In this document: in pieces, positions 24,786-36,063 of the stretch | Layout: the number at the start of each line of letters is the position of its first letter | Position numbering within the stretch: position 1 is the stretch's first letter | From: Cryptomeria japonica | Lineage: Eukaryota; Streptophyta; Pinopsida; Cupressales; Cupressaceae | Length of the DNA stretch: 64,000 nt | Reading direction: 5' to 3' | Assembly (NCBI RefSeq): GCF_030272615.1 | Contig: NC_081414.1 | Coordinates: forward strand, 767,038,653-767,102,652 | Translations under genes and position numbers: made by a program | The notes under the pieces: generated by a model | What the model was told of the DNA's origin: nothing | Seen by the model: only the letters and a program-made list of their open reading frames with translations | Databases searched by the model: none

Positions 24786-25120
24786 AGCTTCATTGATTCG
24801 TCTTGAAGAGGCATTATTGTGACGTCAAGAGGCAGATCTGAGGAGCATCGTCATTTGGAGGCGTCCTAGACCAGATCCGACCTCTCCATTGCGTCCGGAA
24901 GGCCATTTCCATAAATTTTGACTATAAAGTTGGCCTATTTTGGTGAGGAAAAATTTTTTCCCCAATTTTGCTATTCGTACGGATTTTCGAATATTGATAT
25001 AATTTTTTCAAAAAAAAATTTCATTTTTTCTGAATTCGTTTTCGAAAAATTGAAAAATCAAAAAAAATTGAAAAAATTTGAAAAGCAAAAAAAAATCAAA
25101 AAAAAAGCAAATCATTTTTT

Positions 25121-25140
25121 GGGGGGTCCGCAGACCCCCC
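25121..25140 (+). other. Perfect G/C hairpin in element G leader
   Basis: ggggggtc at 25121-25128, loop cgca, gacccccc at 25133-25140: an 8-bp perfect stem. It sits between an A-rich run (25000-25115) and the GC-rich block. A dimerisation or packaging structure in the element RNA is possible but is inference. Confidence 0.7.
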
Positions 25141-25770
25141 CCCCTGCGCACGCCGTACTCGTTTTGCAGGTGCCGCAGAGCACGTACCTGTGCGGTGTAC
25201 TCCGTCCGTGCCACAGACTGCAACCGCCCGTACCTCGCCGACCTGCACGCGCTCCAAGTTCCTGTCTGGCAGACTGTACCCGCTATCTCCTCCGGTGCCC
25301 GTTCCTCGCTGACCGCGCCGACACAGTCTCCAAGCGCCGCAGCCCGCAGCGCCGGTCCTCCCCGCTCCGGCTCCCGCAGCTCCCACTCTCCTCCGGCTCT
25401 TCCGGCTCCGCCCGTCAACCTCCAGCAGCGCCGGTGCTCCGCTCGGCCAGCTCACACGCCACGTCAGCACCGGCTGTCAACGAACCCCTGCCAACACATC
25501 GCCACGCAGACACTACCGTACGCCCAGTCACCTTAGACATCAGGATTTCCGTTTGCACACGTCAGCACGCCACATCATCGCCCAAATCACCCTGCCACGT
25601 CGCATATTCCGTACAGTACGGACGATACAGTCAGCAGCCGAGTCACTCATCCGTACAGTACGGACGCCCAGTCAGCCAGATAGGTGAAGTTTTGGCGACG
25701 GTCATACGGCCGTCAAATTTAACACAGTGTTTTGCTGACGTCAGCGCCACATCAGCAGGGTTTGGAAATT
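25121..25770. other. GC- and CpG-rich block in element G leader
   Basis: About 650 bp is far richer in G+C and in CpG than anything else in the window. It includes repeated ccgtac words and two copies of ccgtacagtacggac at about 25609 and 25650. Long open frames exist in several frames (293 codons on plus at 24918-25799, 136 on minus), as expected from low stop density at high GC, and none shows a domain. It may be a captured fragment or a regulatory leader. Confidence 0.7.
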
Positions 25771-26393
25771 TTTTGACCCCCTCTCATTTGCATTTTTGAT
25801 TTTGCAGTTCAACTTCAAATGGCCATAACTTGCTCATTTTTGCTCCTTTTTGGGTGCAATTTTTTTTGAAATGGGCTAGAATTTTGTGCTCTCCGCAGTG
25901 GTGAAAGAATTTTTTAATTTTGATGCACGGATTTTTCAGAAAATGCAGTTTTTGGTGACTGTCCCTGAGTAATCCCAGTTTTTGCAACTTCAGAGGCTTC
26001 GTTTGGGGTCATACGATCTCCTTTTCAGGTGCCGTTTTTTTTGAAAGTGCGTATTTTTTCGTCTACTTTCACATGATGCTATCAGATTGATGTCATTGTA
26101 AGTAGAAATTGTACTTTCAGATCTTGGCCATTTTTGGCTCTTTTGGTACTTGTATATTTGCTTGAATCTCAGTTAGATTCATTGCACTATTGATTGAAGT
26201 CTCTTGTATCTCATTTGAGAAGTTGTAAAATTTTCATCATAAGTCCACTTTGCCTTGTTTTGCAAGTGGCTCATTGTAATCGCACTAAGTATAAAGTGCC
26301 AAAATCATCACTTTTGGGGGGGTACTTTGATTGATTGAATTTGGGGGGTGTCTCTTGTGCTTTTGTGCTTTTGTGTTCTTCCTTTTTGCTGCT

Positions 26394-28160
26394 ATGGGTT
26401 CTACTAAGTTTCCTCTCTTAACTCCACATAATTATGCTACTTGGAAAATTGATGCATGGAGTAAACTTATGGAAAAAGGACTCACTCATTACATTGATGG
26501 AACTATTGTTGCTCCAGCTGATCCTAAGGCTGATCCAGTTGGTCACTTAGATTGGCTCACTAAAAATATCATGGCAATTGGTACCTTAAGAAAGTATGTA
26601 TCAAAGGATCTCATTTTTCATATTGAGAAATGCACTCTAATCAAGGATGCTTGGCAAAAGTTTCAAGACTTGTATGGTCAAGTTGATGAGATTAGGGGAT
26701 ATCAAATTGATAGTGATCTCACCATGTTAGATCCCAAGAACTTTGATACTATACAAGATTATGTCACTAAGGCAAATGAGTTGAGGGCACAACTCAAAGA
26801 TTGTGGCATTGATAAGAAGGATACTCAATTGATATTCAACTTGATAGGGAAGCTTCCACAAGAATATGCAGCATTTGTTTCTAGTTTCCAAACTCATAGG
26901 ATGACAATGGGTTCAAGCTACAAAATGCCTACATTTGATGCTTTCAATGAAATGTTGATGATGGAACAAACTAAGTTGATAAGCATGGGCATTCTTAAGA
27001 CTTCTTCTAAGTCTCAAGCACTAGTGGCAAATCAAGGAAACAAAGGAAATCAAGGAAAGGACAACTCAAACAAGAAGAAATGGCAATCAAAGCCTAAGGA
27101 TAAAGCATCATCTTCTCCACAACAAGGAGATTCATCTTCTTCCAAGAAAGACAATTCACCAAAGAGAGAGAGACCTACTTGTGCTTATTGTAAAAAGATT
27201 GGTCATGAGGAACATCGTTGCCATACTAAGAAGATTGATGAGCTCACACATATCATCAAAAAGCATAACATTGATTTGCCTAAAGTCTACAAAAAGGATG
27301 ATTCATCAACTTCCACTTCCTCACATTCAAAAGGAAAAGGGCAAGCATTCATGGCTTCTACAAGTGGAAAGACTCACTCTTTTGGAACAAGAAAAGGAAA
27401 AGCTCTATGTGCTACAACAAATCATACTTCAGAGAGATGGCTTCTAGATTCAGGGGCTTCTCATCATATGGCATCTTCACAGTCTATGTTCTCTACATTT
27501 GAGCCTTGCACCATGCCACAGATTTTGATGGGCAATCATACATACATGGATGTGATTGGGAAAGGATCTATTGACATTGGGGATAACTCCTTCAATGATG
27601 TGTTGTGTGTACCCCACTTGACAAACAATCTCCTTTCTATCTATCAAATCACACATGGCGCAACTAAGAGAGTTGTGGAGTTCACACCTGACTCAGTTTT
27701 TATTAGAGACATGGAGACTAGAGCTATCATTGCGACTGGGGTGGTTGATCATGCATCTCGGTTATACTCCTTTTCAGATTTTGTTGATGATGATGATTAC
27801 ACATTTGATGATTCTACACATGTTGATCACACTTATTGTGATGATTCAGATTTTGAGGAGAACTTTGGACACTTGAATTTGGGGATTCTCACATGTAACC
27901 CAGTTCTTGAGTCTTGTATTCCATCTTCTCATATTGATATCACATCACCTATTGTACCTGATGATTCAGATAGTGCGACAGTTTTGCCTACATGTGATTC
28001 AGTGCAGCAGGATATACATTGTCTTCCCTTCATGATTGGGGAGACTTTATGGATACACCTTTGGTTTTGTTTCTTCCTAAGGGGAGGAATGTTGTTCGAC
28101 GTTCGTGGAGCAGTTTCTTCATACATCGAGCTTCTATCATTGGTGCAGATTCTTCATTGA
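26394..28160 (+). CDS. Element G gag-protease polyprotein (open)
   Basis: The chosen start is ATG 26394 (MGSTKFPLLTPHNYATWK), the standard opening of copia UBN2-type gag. The open frame continues 21 codons upstream to 26331. Residues 1 to about 220 are gag; a Lys/Ser-rich linker precedes a CCHC knuckle CAYCKKIGHEEHRC at 27180-27221, then protease with WLLDSGASHHMASS at 27439-27480 (catalytic DSG) and VPHLTNNLLSI. A short FGHLNLGILT at about 27868-27897 is the stub of the pre-integrase domain, after which the frame runs into unrelated sequence to 28160. It would build the particle and cleave it. It is the only undamaged retroelement ORF of this size in the window. Confidence 0.92.
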   Translation: MGSTKFPLLTPHNYATWKIDAWSKLMEKGLTHYIDGTIVAPADPKADPVGHLDWLTKNIMAIGTLRKYVSKDLIFHIEKCTLIKDAWQKFQDLYGQVDEIRGYQIDSDLTMLDPKNFDTIQDYVTKANELRAQLKDCGIDKKDTQLIFNLIGKLPQEYAAFVSSFQTHRMTMGSSYKMPTFDAFNEMLMMEQTKLISMGILKTSSKSQALVANQGNKGNQGKDNSNKKKWQSKPKDKASSSPQQGDSSSSKKDNSPKRERPTCAYCKKIGHEEHRCHTKKIDELTHIIKKHNIDLPKVYKKDDSSTSTSSHSKGKGQAFMASTSGKTHSFGTRKGKALCATTNHTSERWLLDSGASHHMASSQSMFSTFEPCTMPQILMGNHTYMDVIGKGSIDIGDNSFNDVLCVPHLTNNLLSIYQITHGATKRVVEFTPDSVFIRDMETRAIIATGVVDHASRLYSFSDFVDDDDYTFDDSTHVDHTYCDDSDFEENFGHLNLGILTCNPVLESCIPSSHIDITSPIVPDDSDSATVLPTCDSVQQDIHCLPFMIGETLWIHLWFCFFLRGGMLFDVRGAVSSYIELLSLVQILH

Positions 28161-28470
28161 GGGATGATCACAGTTTGACTTCTCTTCTTCTCTCGTATGG
28201 GGGGGACCTTTTCCTCACACGGGGTTTTGTTCCTCACATACTTCTTTGAGAGTTTTCTTGTATAGCTTTCATCTCTTTTTGGGGGAGGGTTTTTTCCCAT
28301 TGGGTTTTTCTCTCTTTCCCCACTTTGTGAGAGATTTCATTGCATTGGTTTGCATGCATTTGCATTTGTGCATGGGTACCTAACATGGCCTCGTAGTCGG
28401 GACCCATCTTGCATTGCTTAGTTGCATTGTAGACTTAAGTGCATTCCCCTAAGTTGCACTTAAGGGGGGG
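28161..28470 (+). other. Element G 3' non-coding region and polypurine tract
   Basis: No gene. T- and G-rich words (tttttgggggaggg) are followed by the polypurine tract taaggggggg at 28461-28470, directly before the 3' LTR, where plus-strand cDNA would start. Confidence 0.85.
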
Positions 28471-28972
28471 TGTTGGTGTAAATAATTATTCATCATGGAT
28501 ATTATTACACTTACTTAAGTTTACTTAGGATAATGCATTTCATAGTAGTTTGGATATGAGACACCTGGGTGTTTGTGCCACATTGGGATAGTGTGTGTAG
28601 GAGAAATTCCACCTCTTATGGTGTTGATCTTGTTATTACACTATCATATCCACTTATTGTGGAGTGATAATTCCACCTTCGGTGGGTGATCCACCTCATG
28701 TGGAATATTATATTATTTCTCCTACCTACCCACACCTATTTCCTACCTACCCTTGTTTCTTATTGAGCCACATGTCATGTTTGTGTGCTCATACATATCC
28801 CTAGCCTTGCCTATATAAGCAGGCTCATCTACATTGTATGTAACTATTAAACAAGATAATCCAGTTGATTGTTGATCATTTTCTATTAATGAGAATACAG
28901 TTTATTCTTATCCCATATTATGTCTCTTCCATGTACATTTCAATGACTTCTTGATCTTGGCAAAATCCAACA
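28471..28972 (+). repeat. Element G 3' LTR
   Basis: Same 502 bp as 24266-24767 with no difference found by eye. It is followed by the right target duplication atttt. Confidence 0.97.
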
Positions 28973-28977
28973 ATTTT

Positions 28978-30817
28978 GCCAAAAGAGTCGAGTGATACCG
29001 AATCAGAAGATGCAAATAAATTTCAGATTGTAAAAAGCAAGAAGGTAGATGTACATAGTGTAGAAATTTTTTGTAATAATCTAAAGGAATATGGTGGATT
29101 TGGTGGATTCAGATTTGTCAAATATGAATCCAGATCTGCTGATGAAAAGAGGCAAATTGAAGAAGCTGTCATTTGCACACTTCTCAAATTCTGAGTTGTC
29201 CCATTAGAAGTATGTAATTCTATTCCTACGGAATTATATGCACATATTGAAACTAGATGGCAATATGCCCTAGACTCAGAGAAACAAATCAGAGAAAGAA
29301 GTTTGGTACATCTCTTTCCTGATATGTCGGTTGATGAAATAAAACAACATCTGACAAATAGCCAAACTCAATTTATGGTAAAACAAAAGGCCTTGAAATT
29401 GATGAATGGTCTGTATATAGAAGTGGAGAAGGAAACAAAAGAGCAATGGAAGACCATCTTTCGAAGAAAGAATGCTGGTGAACAATCTACAGTGGAAATA
29501 GTTGATGTCACCGACCAAGAGCCTGATGTCACCGAGCAAGACCCTGTTGTCACCATTCAAATAGATGAAGATATCATGGATGCAGAGGCACCTGAACAAG
29601 AAATGATAGAAGGCAATGCTTATGCAAAACTTCTCTCGAGTGAATCTGTTTTGGAACAAGTTCAACCTTACCCACCGATCAATCAACCTGCTACAACCGA
29701 AGCTCCTCAGGCTACAAGTGAAGGCACCAAAGGTCAAAAGTCTACAGTAGAAGGTACTTCACAAGAACAAACCTCTCAAGCACCTTCTAGCACGGAAAAT
29801 GTTACAGCTGAGACACCAAAGGACACTACCAAGGCTAAAGAAACCGACAAAAGTGTTGTCTCTACTGAGCAACCTACCGAGGGTCCTCAAGCCTCTCAAG
29901 CTATTGTAGTGGTTCACCCAGTGAAAGGTAAAGAAAAGAAGTTGAAAAAGCATAGTTTCAAAATTGATTTATCAAAACCGATAGTGTTGCCCAATGTAGA
30001 CATCTCCACATTGAAAGGGCAAGCACTCAATGAATTTGGTGAACTGTGCAAAGTAAAGCCCGAATAGGAGAAGAAACTGGCCATACAAAAGAAGAATAAA
30101 GTACTTCAAAAGGTCAAGACCTTACTATTAGATATGCTACCTTCAGCTACAGTATCAACTGAGGCAGCCATCCATATTCAATTGGATGAACTCCTAAATC
30201 AGATTGAGACATCTGGAGTAGATGCATCCGAATACTTGAGCAAACTAAAAGACAAGGAGCTAATTGCTAAAATGATAGAGGAAGTACAGAGATCCATTGC
30301 TATTGGCAAGGTAAAACTTGTCAAATTTATTGCTGAGTTGTCCCCTCAACTCAAGCACATTCTTTCATTATTTTAGAAACTCTGCACATTTTCTTTATTT
30401 CTTAAAGACATTAAGAATAAAACAGAAGCAATTGAGAAAGAGATCACCGATCTCTCAAATAAGTTGACCCTCGAGCCCAATTCAATTCAGAATTTTTGTA
30501 CTAAGCTACAACAGCTCATGGCTCAACAATTAGAACTGAGGAATGAAGAACACAAGATCAGGATGGACATAATGACACTTCAAACATTATTCCTTCCTCA
30601 TCTTTCATCCGTTCAAGAATAGCTAAACTGAGCCACTTATCTCTCTAGTACACAAGAGGGAAGCACTTTAGATGGCTTAATTTCCTTATTGGCTGATATT
30701 AATGCATAGAATTCTTTAATGGACAGTGTAAAGGATGCACTCTCTATCGCTCTCACCGAAGCCAAGACAAAGTACAAATCCATTTTTGATCAGTTGCCAC
30801 CTCCCAATGGTAACTAA
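28978..30817 (+). pseudogene. Element F ORF2, C-terminal part (unknown function)
   Basis: The frame continues from 24265 across the target duplication of G (RLIL-PKESSDTESEDANKF). It has an FGGFRFVKYESRSADEKRQI region, a Thr/Glu/Pro-rich acidic middle (DVTDQEPDVTEQDP; TSEGTKGQKSTVEGT), a basic GKEKKLKKHSFKI stretch, and a helical C-terminal third with heptad-like EKEITDLSNKLTLE. The natural end is PPPNGN at 30817. In-frame stops are at about 29192 (TGA), 30065 (TAG), 30374 (TAG), 30619 (TAG) and 30706 (TAG). I can assign no function; the layout suggests a non-enzymatic, partly coiled-coil protein. Confidence 0.7.
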
Positions 30818-31187
30818 ATTTTGATGTTTGTCAAAAAGTGGGAGTATATCAAAGTATATCATCAGGAGTGTATAGTATTCAAAGTATCAAACAACCGGAG
30901 TGAAGTATACAGGGGGAGTATACCGAACAGAGAATGAGAAGAATAAGCAGAGTATCCAAGAGCAGTGAATAGAGGAAAGAACAGTGATTATAGAATATTG
31001 ATCACCGAGCACACATTATAGAGTTTTGTACAGCATATTGATAAGGGGAGTATATTTGATTATAATATTTCAATGACTAATGTATATACTGCATGTTTAG
31101 TCAAATTTTGTAAAGTATATAGATTTTTGAGTAATGACTTTGAAAGTAGTTTTGTCAAACATCTCAACTAATGTCAAAAGGGGAGAT
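30818..31187 (+). other. Element F 3' non-coding region and polypurine tract
   Basis: No gene. The end, gtcaaaaggggagat (31173-31187), is the polypurine tract next to the 3' LTR. Confidence 0.8.
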
Positions 31188-32403
31188 TGTTACTACTTAT
31201 CAAATTTCCATTAGTTTTATATACAAAGTCATTCTATATATTCTAGTCGGTTAGTATTACTGAATCATGCAGTCGGTACACATAGAGAAGCCGATATGAA
31301 CAGTCTAGCCGGTTACAGAAGGAAAATAGTCACAAAGCCCAGTATACACCGAGCTGTCTACTGAGTGTTATTTCATGTCTACCGAGCAGTAAAGATAATA
31401 CACCGAGTTGATATACACCAAGTGAAATGTGTTACTATATTCATTGAACCTGGACACACATATGAAAACGTGTTACAAGATCGAGGCACACAGAACCATT
31501 ATCACATTGGAAATTGCACATACAGATTTTGTATAATTTTAAGGTCATCTAACCAACGAAATATTTTGCATGGTTATTTATTCGAGAAATCATGTTTGTA
31601 AGATCGAAGCAATGAATCAGATCATCGACATAAGAAGTCTATTTATATAGCATGAAATTAGGGTTAGAAACAGATGTGAATGTGAGAAATGTGTGTGCAT
31701 ATGTGTATGAAGCAAGACTTATGTGATACATGAGAAATCATAGAGTATTATGATTGTTACAGAGACACAGAGGTCACTGAGAAGGTTATTAGAGAATAGT
31801 CGAGAAATAGAGTAAATAGAAGGGTTTACCAAGTTACTTTATGAGTTACCGAGGTATGCTATAGGTAAGGTAATCTTATTTTGAGCACATAGAATTTGCT
31901 ACAACATTTCAGATGTAAAGTTGCAGATATTTGTAAAGTCTTATTGTAATATTTTGAAGTTGTAAAAGAAACCTTTAACAGGGTAAAAGACTCTAACCAA
32001 GTCTATAAACTGTAAATCCTTTAACTAGATGCTACACTTATATAGTGTTGTATAAATCCTTTAGTAAGGTAGATCTAACTGATCTTAATACTCCTAACAG
32101 GGTAAGCTATCGGAAATAGCTAAATGTAGCTCTAACCGAGTACTCTTTATTATTGCAGTAGTGAAGTTGTGGGTGCCATCCCCACCACAGTTTTTCTCTC
32201 TAACCAAGAGTTTCTACGTAACCAAAATATATGTGTTATGGAGTGAATCATGTATGATTGTTACTCATTTGTTTTAGCTTTATGTTATGTTATAGTAGTT
32301 TTTGGTTTATGCATAATAGTAAAGATATTGTTGAGAAAAGGATTTGAAGTACTGATTCACCCCTCCCCTCTCAGTACATTAGCTTTCCATATTGGGCCTA
32401 ACA
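31188..32403 (+). repeat. Element F 3' LTR
   Basis: It starts TGTTACTACTTATC and ends GGGCCTAACA, then gttga (target duplication). The TATA region here reads tatttatatag where the 5' LTR has tatatatacag. Confidence 0.93.
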
Positions 32404-32408
32404 GTTGA

Positions 32409-32640
32409 AGCATCAGCTTAGCGCGTGGAAGTCAAACTTTAGCGTGTAGGGTTTAATTGATAGTGCATACGCAGCTCATATTAGTGCATAATCTTGTGAA
32501 CCAGAACTGGGGCAAAATTAAATAGTTTTAACCAGTTAGCACGTAATAGGGGGTAGCATAGTGCGTGTGGTCTTTTCATTAACACTTTGAGAATGTTCTG
32601 TAGCGCATAGCGTCTCTGTTTTAGCGCATAGCCAAAACTA
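32409..32640 (+). repeat. TAGCGCAT-type array, leader block 3
   Basis: About nine motif copies resume after element F: tagcgcgt, tagcgtgt, tagtgcat twice, tagcacgt, tagtgcgt, tagcgcat twice and tagcgtct. Together with blocks 1 and 2, the original leader held about 26 copies. Confidence 0.8.
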
Positions 32641-33090
32641 GAAAAATAGGGGGCAAAACAGAGGTCAATTTTGAAAAAAATTTAGAACAATTTTGGAAGC
32701 TTCCCTTCATTAGCCTGAATGTCATCAATCAGAAAACCAAAAACAGAGTATCCAAAGTTATTTCTAAAAGAAAGTTTCCATCAAGAAAAGTTGTCTGAAA
32801 TCTGAAATTAGTCACATGATAAACATATCTATCCTATCAAAATCAGGAAACATCATCACAAGTGGCAAATAGGTCCTTTAAAATCAAATAGATTTTTATC
32901 CCAAAACACACTTGTTTAAAACTCCAAGTTGTCAAATCAAGTTTCCATATCAGGAAAGCTTGTATTCCATATCATTTGATGCACTTTGTCATGAGGGGGC
33001 ATCTAAACCTTCATTTTGATAAAGTAAAACTTGAGTTTCCAAAACAAGCTAAACTGAATCCAAAACAAATCAAAGGAAACCATTAGTCGC

Positions 33091-33471
33091 TTGTGCATGA
33101 CTAACCCTCATATTCTGAGAAGAAATAATATTTATCATAACACTAAGTTGAAGAAACAACAACCAAGTTCTTTGAAACTTGCCAAAAGAAATATTTTTTT
33201 ATACATCAATCGTCAACTCTTCAAATCTCATCGAACATTCCTTTGTCATATACGATTATATTTTCAGAACAAGACAAACGAATTTGACAAGGAACCATTG
33301 AGGAGTAGAGCATTCTGTCAAAAGTTAGCATTTAGCCAACAAATTAATTTTGGAGGAAAGATCAATCCAGCATTCTTTCCTGATGAGTGCATCACTTACA
33401 ACATACCCCGATTTGAGCCATCAACCCCTGAACAAAACATTGAAGAAGAATTCATTCCTTTTGTCACATAA
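33091..33471 (+). pseudogene. Element C 5' part of gag frame or upstream ORF
   Basis: A 126-codon frame directly upstream of gag and in the same reading frame, separated by three stops within 55 bp (33469, 33481 and 33508). It contains FGGKINPAFFPDECITYNIP and an acidic end. Ogre-like elements have an extra ORF before gag, so it may be that; a longer gag that has since decayed is equally possible. I see no known domain. Confidence 0.5.
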
Positions 33472-33525
33472 TGCTCCTACTAGATGCTTGTTGTTACTCA
33501 CTCTCAATGAAACAAACAAAGCGAA

Positions 33526-35127
33526 ATGCAATCAAATTCCAGCATGAATCAGAGATTATCAAATCCTTTCGAGCGTCTAAATCTAGAAGACACCAAAATT
33601 TCTGAAGAACTTCTTCAAGAATGTCAAGAGAGCGCTTCGTTTCAAAGACTTGTGGAAAGACTCATAGAAAATGATAAGGAAAAATACTTAGTCATGCTCA
33701 CAAGCAAAGGAGTTAAACTTCTTGAAGACTTTGACACAGACATTTTTAGAACAAGATCTCAACATTATGAATATCAAGAACGACAACGAGAAGAAGAGGC
33801 ACGTGACCCTGAGCAAGATGTTCCAGAGCAAAATCTACTAGAACAAAATATACCTGAGCAAAAAATCCCTGAGCAAAACATACCATTCCATACACCATTT
33901 CAGCTTATAATTAATGCAAGGGAAGAATTTTTCCCTTGGCAAAATAATGCACCTTTGATTGCTCTTACTCAACAAATGCAAATGTTACAAAGACAAATGC
34001 AAGACATGCAACAAGGGACAACAATATGGTATTCATTGAATGAAATTTGTCCTTATCCATTTGACAGAAGATTGAACATGGTACCTTTTCCTCCAAACTC
34101 GGACGTTCCCAAATTTGACAAGTATGATGGGAAAAGCGATCCCCGTGATCATGTTCAAGAATTCTGTACAATGAGTCTTGAATTTTCTCATGATGACACC
34201 TATTTGATGAGGTTATTCCCAAGAAGCTTGGGAGGACAAACAATGGAATGGGTATCCAAAATCACACCTCCCGTCAGATCATTCGATGAACTAGTCAAAA
34301 AGTTCATAACTCAATATTCCTATAACATTCAACATGCTATCACCATGTTAGATGTCTGTAACACCAAGCGGAAAAACAATGAAACATTCATGGTCTTTTT
34401 TCAACATTGGCGGCATATGGTTTCGAGATATCCTTGTGATATACCAGAAAAAGAAAAGATAGAAATTTTCATCGACAACTTGAATAGTGAGATGAGTTAC
34501 AGACTCAAACTCCAATGCATACCATCTTTTGCTAAATTGATTGAGAATGGCATCCAAGTAGAAGAGGCATGTGTCAAGAAAGGAACATTGAAATTTTTCA
34601 AAGAACAAACGAGTTCATCCAATTACAACGACCAAAACAACAACAACTTGGACAAATCCAGATTCTAGACCATAAACAAAAACAAGGGAAATGAGGGAGG
34701 AAATGAATCAAATGATCCTAAATCAAAACAGCCTGTGCTCGCATTATCAGGTAATCCTCAAGCTACAAAGAATCCCAAAGGTGTTAATCCAGGCACTAAC
34801 ACTTATGCACCGAATACCAATCAAGATCAACTCAACACCAACAACACTAACAATACCCAAAACAATAACATAAATAGGGCACCTAATCCAAACTCATGAG
34901 GTAATGCAAACAACTTTCCGAAATGCATTTATACACCACTAGGGCAATCACTGGAGTCAGCATTCAGAGAACTCCTGGCAAACAAAATTATCTCTTTACC
35001 AACAATCAACAACTTTGAACCACAAATCAAACCACCCTAGTGGAATGACTTACACTTTTGTGATTTTCATCACAACAAAGGTCATCAAACAAATGATTGC
35101 ATGAGGCTGAAAAACATTGTTTAGAAC
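33526..35127 (+). pseudogene. Element C gag and nucleocapsid (degenerate)
   Basis: Residues 1-130 are Gln/Glu-rich with repeated PEQ(N/K)IPEQ units. The retrotransposon gag domain spans PKFDKYDGKSDPRDHVQEF through LPRSLGGQTMEWVSKI-like and FVQHWRHMVSRYP-like blocks to about 34600. It is open to the TAG at 34666-34668, then continues in frame-broken form with an Asn-rich linker and a CCHC-variant knuckle CDFHHNKGHQTNDC at 35058-35100, the CX2HX4HX4C form common in the Tat lineage. Stops are at 34899, 35038 and 35122. It would form the particle. Confidence 0.88.
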
Positions 35128-35397
35128 ATGATTGGTAGAGGTGATTTAACAGTTGATGGTCTCAATACAAATGGTGACCATGGAGCTTTCAAGAATCCTC
35201 TTCCAAACTATAACAAAGATGGAGCTTCAACCTCAAATGATACACGTGGAGCTCGTATCAATCACATATACAATAACACCATCAATCACATATCAGCTGA
35301 AGACAATCAAGTCAATGTTATCACAATCAAAGACAGGCATGAACATGAATTCATCAATGTAACAACTAGAGCTCAAAAATATGTCTTGAAATGACAT

Positions 35398-36060
35398 ATG
35401 TCAACAACAAACACTGTACCCAAAATTCAATATGATCTAGTCAGTCAACTATGCAAAACTCCTACTCAAATATCTATACTTGAGTTGCTGAAACTTTCGC
35501 CAAAACACAAAGACATATTGGAACAAGCATTATTGGAAACAAATGTACCTCAAGATCTGGATGCTGACAAATTCCAAACCATGCTGGCTCATATGACAAG
35601 GCCTCATAACCTCACTTTTTCTAAGCATGATAATATCTCATTGAGTCATCCACATAATACTCCACTCCATATTGAAGTCATGGTCTATAAACACTAAGTA
35701 AAATGAGTATTAATAGATGGAGGAGCTGGACTTAATATTTGTACCTTAAAACTTATCCGTGCATTAGGCTTCTCGGAGGAGTCTATTGATCCAAGCAAAA
35801 ACATCACTATAAAGGCATATGATGATGATGAAAGATCATCTACAAGAATAATGGTGTTGCCAATTCAGGTAGGACTGATACAGAAGGATACTATGTGCCA
35901 GGTCTTAGACATAGACCTCACATACAATATCTTATTAGGTCGACCCTAGATACATGAAATGCAAGCAGTACCCTCCGCATATCACTAGTGTGTCAAATTC
36001 CCTTATAATGGGTAGGAGGTTTCTATATCAGCTAATCATAATCCATTTCAGCATTGTAAT
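35398..36060 (+). pseudogene. Element C aspartic protease (degenerate)
   Basis: The retropepsin-like core reads VLIDGGAGLNICTLKLI at 35708-35757, with the catalytic D in DGG, and ends with the YNILLGRP block at about 35925. Stops are at 35695 (TAA), 35704 (TGA), 35947 (TAG, in the place of Trp), 35986 and 36014. It would mature the polyprotein. Confidence 0.85.
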
Positions 36061-36063
36061 GCT

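Larger units (their letters stand above)
24266..28972 (+). mobile_element. Element G: young non-autonomous copia-type element with gag-protease only
   Basis: The 502-bp LTRs (24266-24767 and 28471-28972) are flanked by atttt (24261-24265 and 28973-28977) and look identical base for base, so this is the most recent insertion seen. The interior has an initiator-Met primer site, a long leader with a GC-rich block, an open gag-protease ORF and a polypurine tract. Integrase, RT and RNase H are absent; only a short pre-integrase remnant follows protease. It is a deletion-type, TR-GAG-like element that needs an autonomous partner. Confidence 0.95.
19577..32403 (+). mobile_element. Element F: large non-autonomous LTR retrotransposon with gag and a long unknown ORF
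   Basis: LTRs of 1,216 bp at 19577-20792 and 31188-32403 are flanked by gttga (19572-19576 and 32404-32408). After removal of nested element G it is about 8.1 kb. The interior encodes a coiled-coil and zinc-knuckle gag, then a second ORF of about 1,100 codons. No protease, integrase, RT or RNase H motif is present anywhere, so it must rely on another element's enzymes. Such gag-only elements are known in plants as TR-GAG or LARD-like types; the second ORF is the unusual part. Confidence 0.9.

Noticed and set aside
25008-25799. Long ORFs on both strands in the GC-rich block of element G (293, 136, 152 and 124 codons)
   Set aside because: They overlap in different frames and on both strands, have low-complexity Pro/Arg/Ala/Ser content, and arise from scarcity of stops at high GC.
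33091-33471. Independent host gene before gag of element C
   Set aside because: Same frame as gag and located in the element interior; part of the element.
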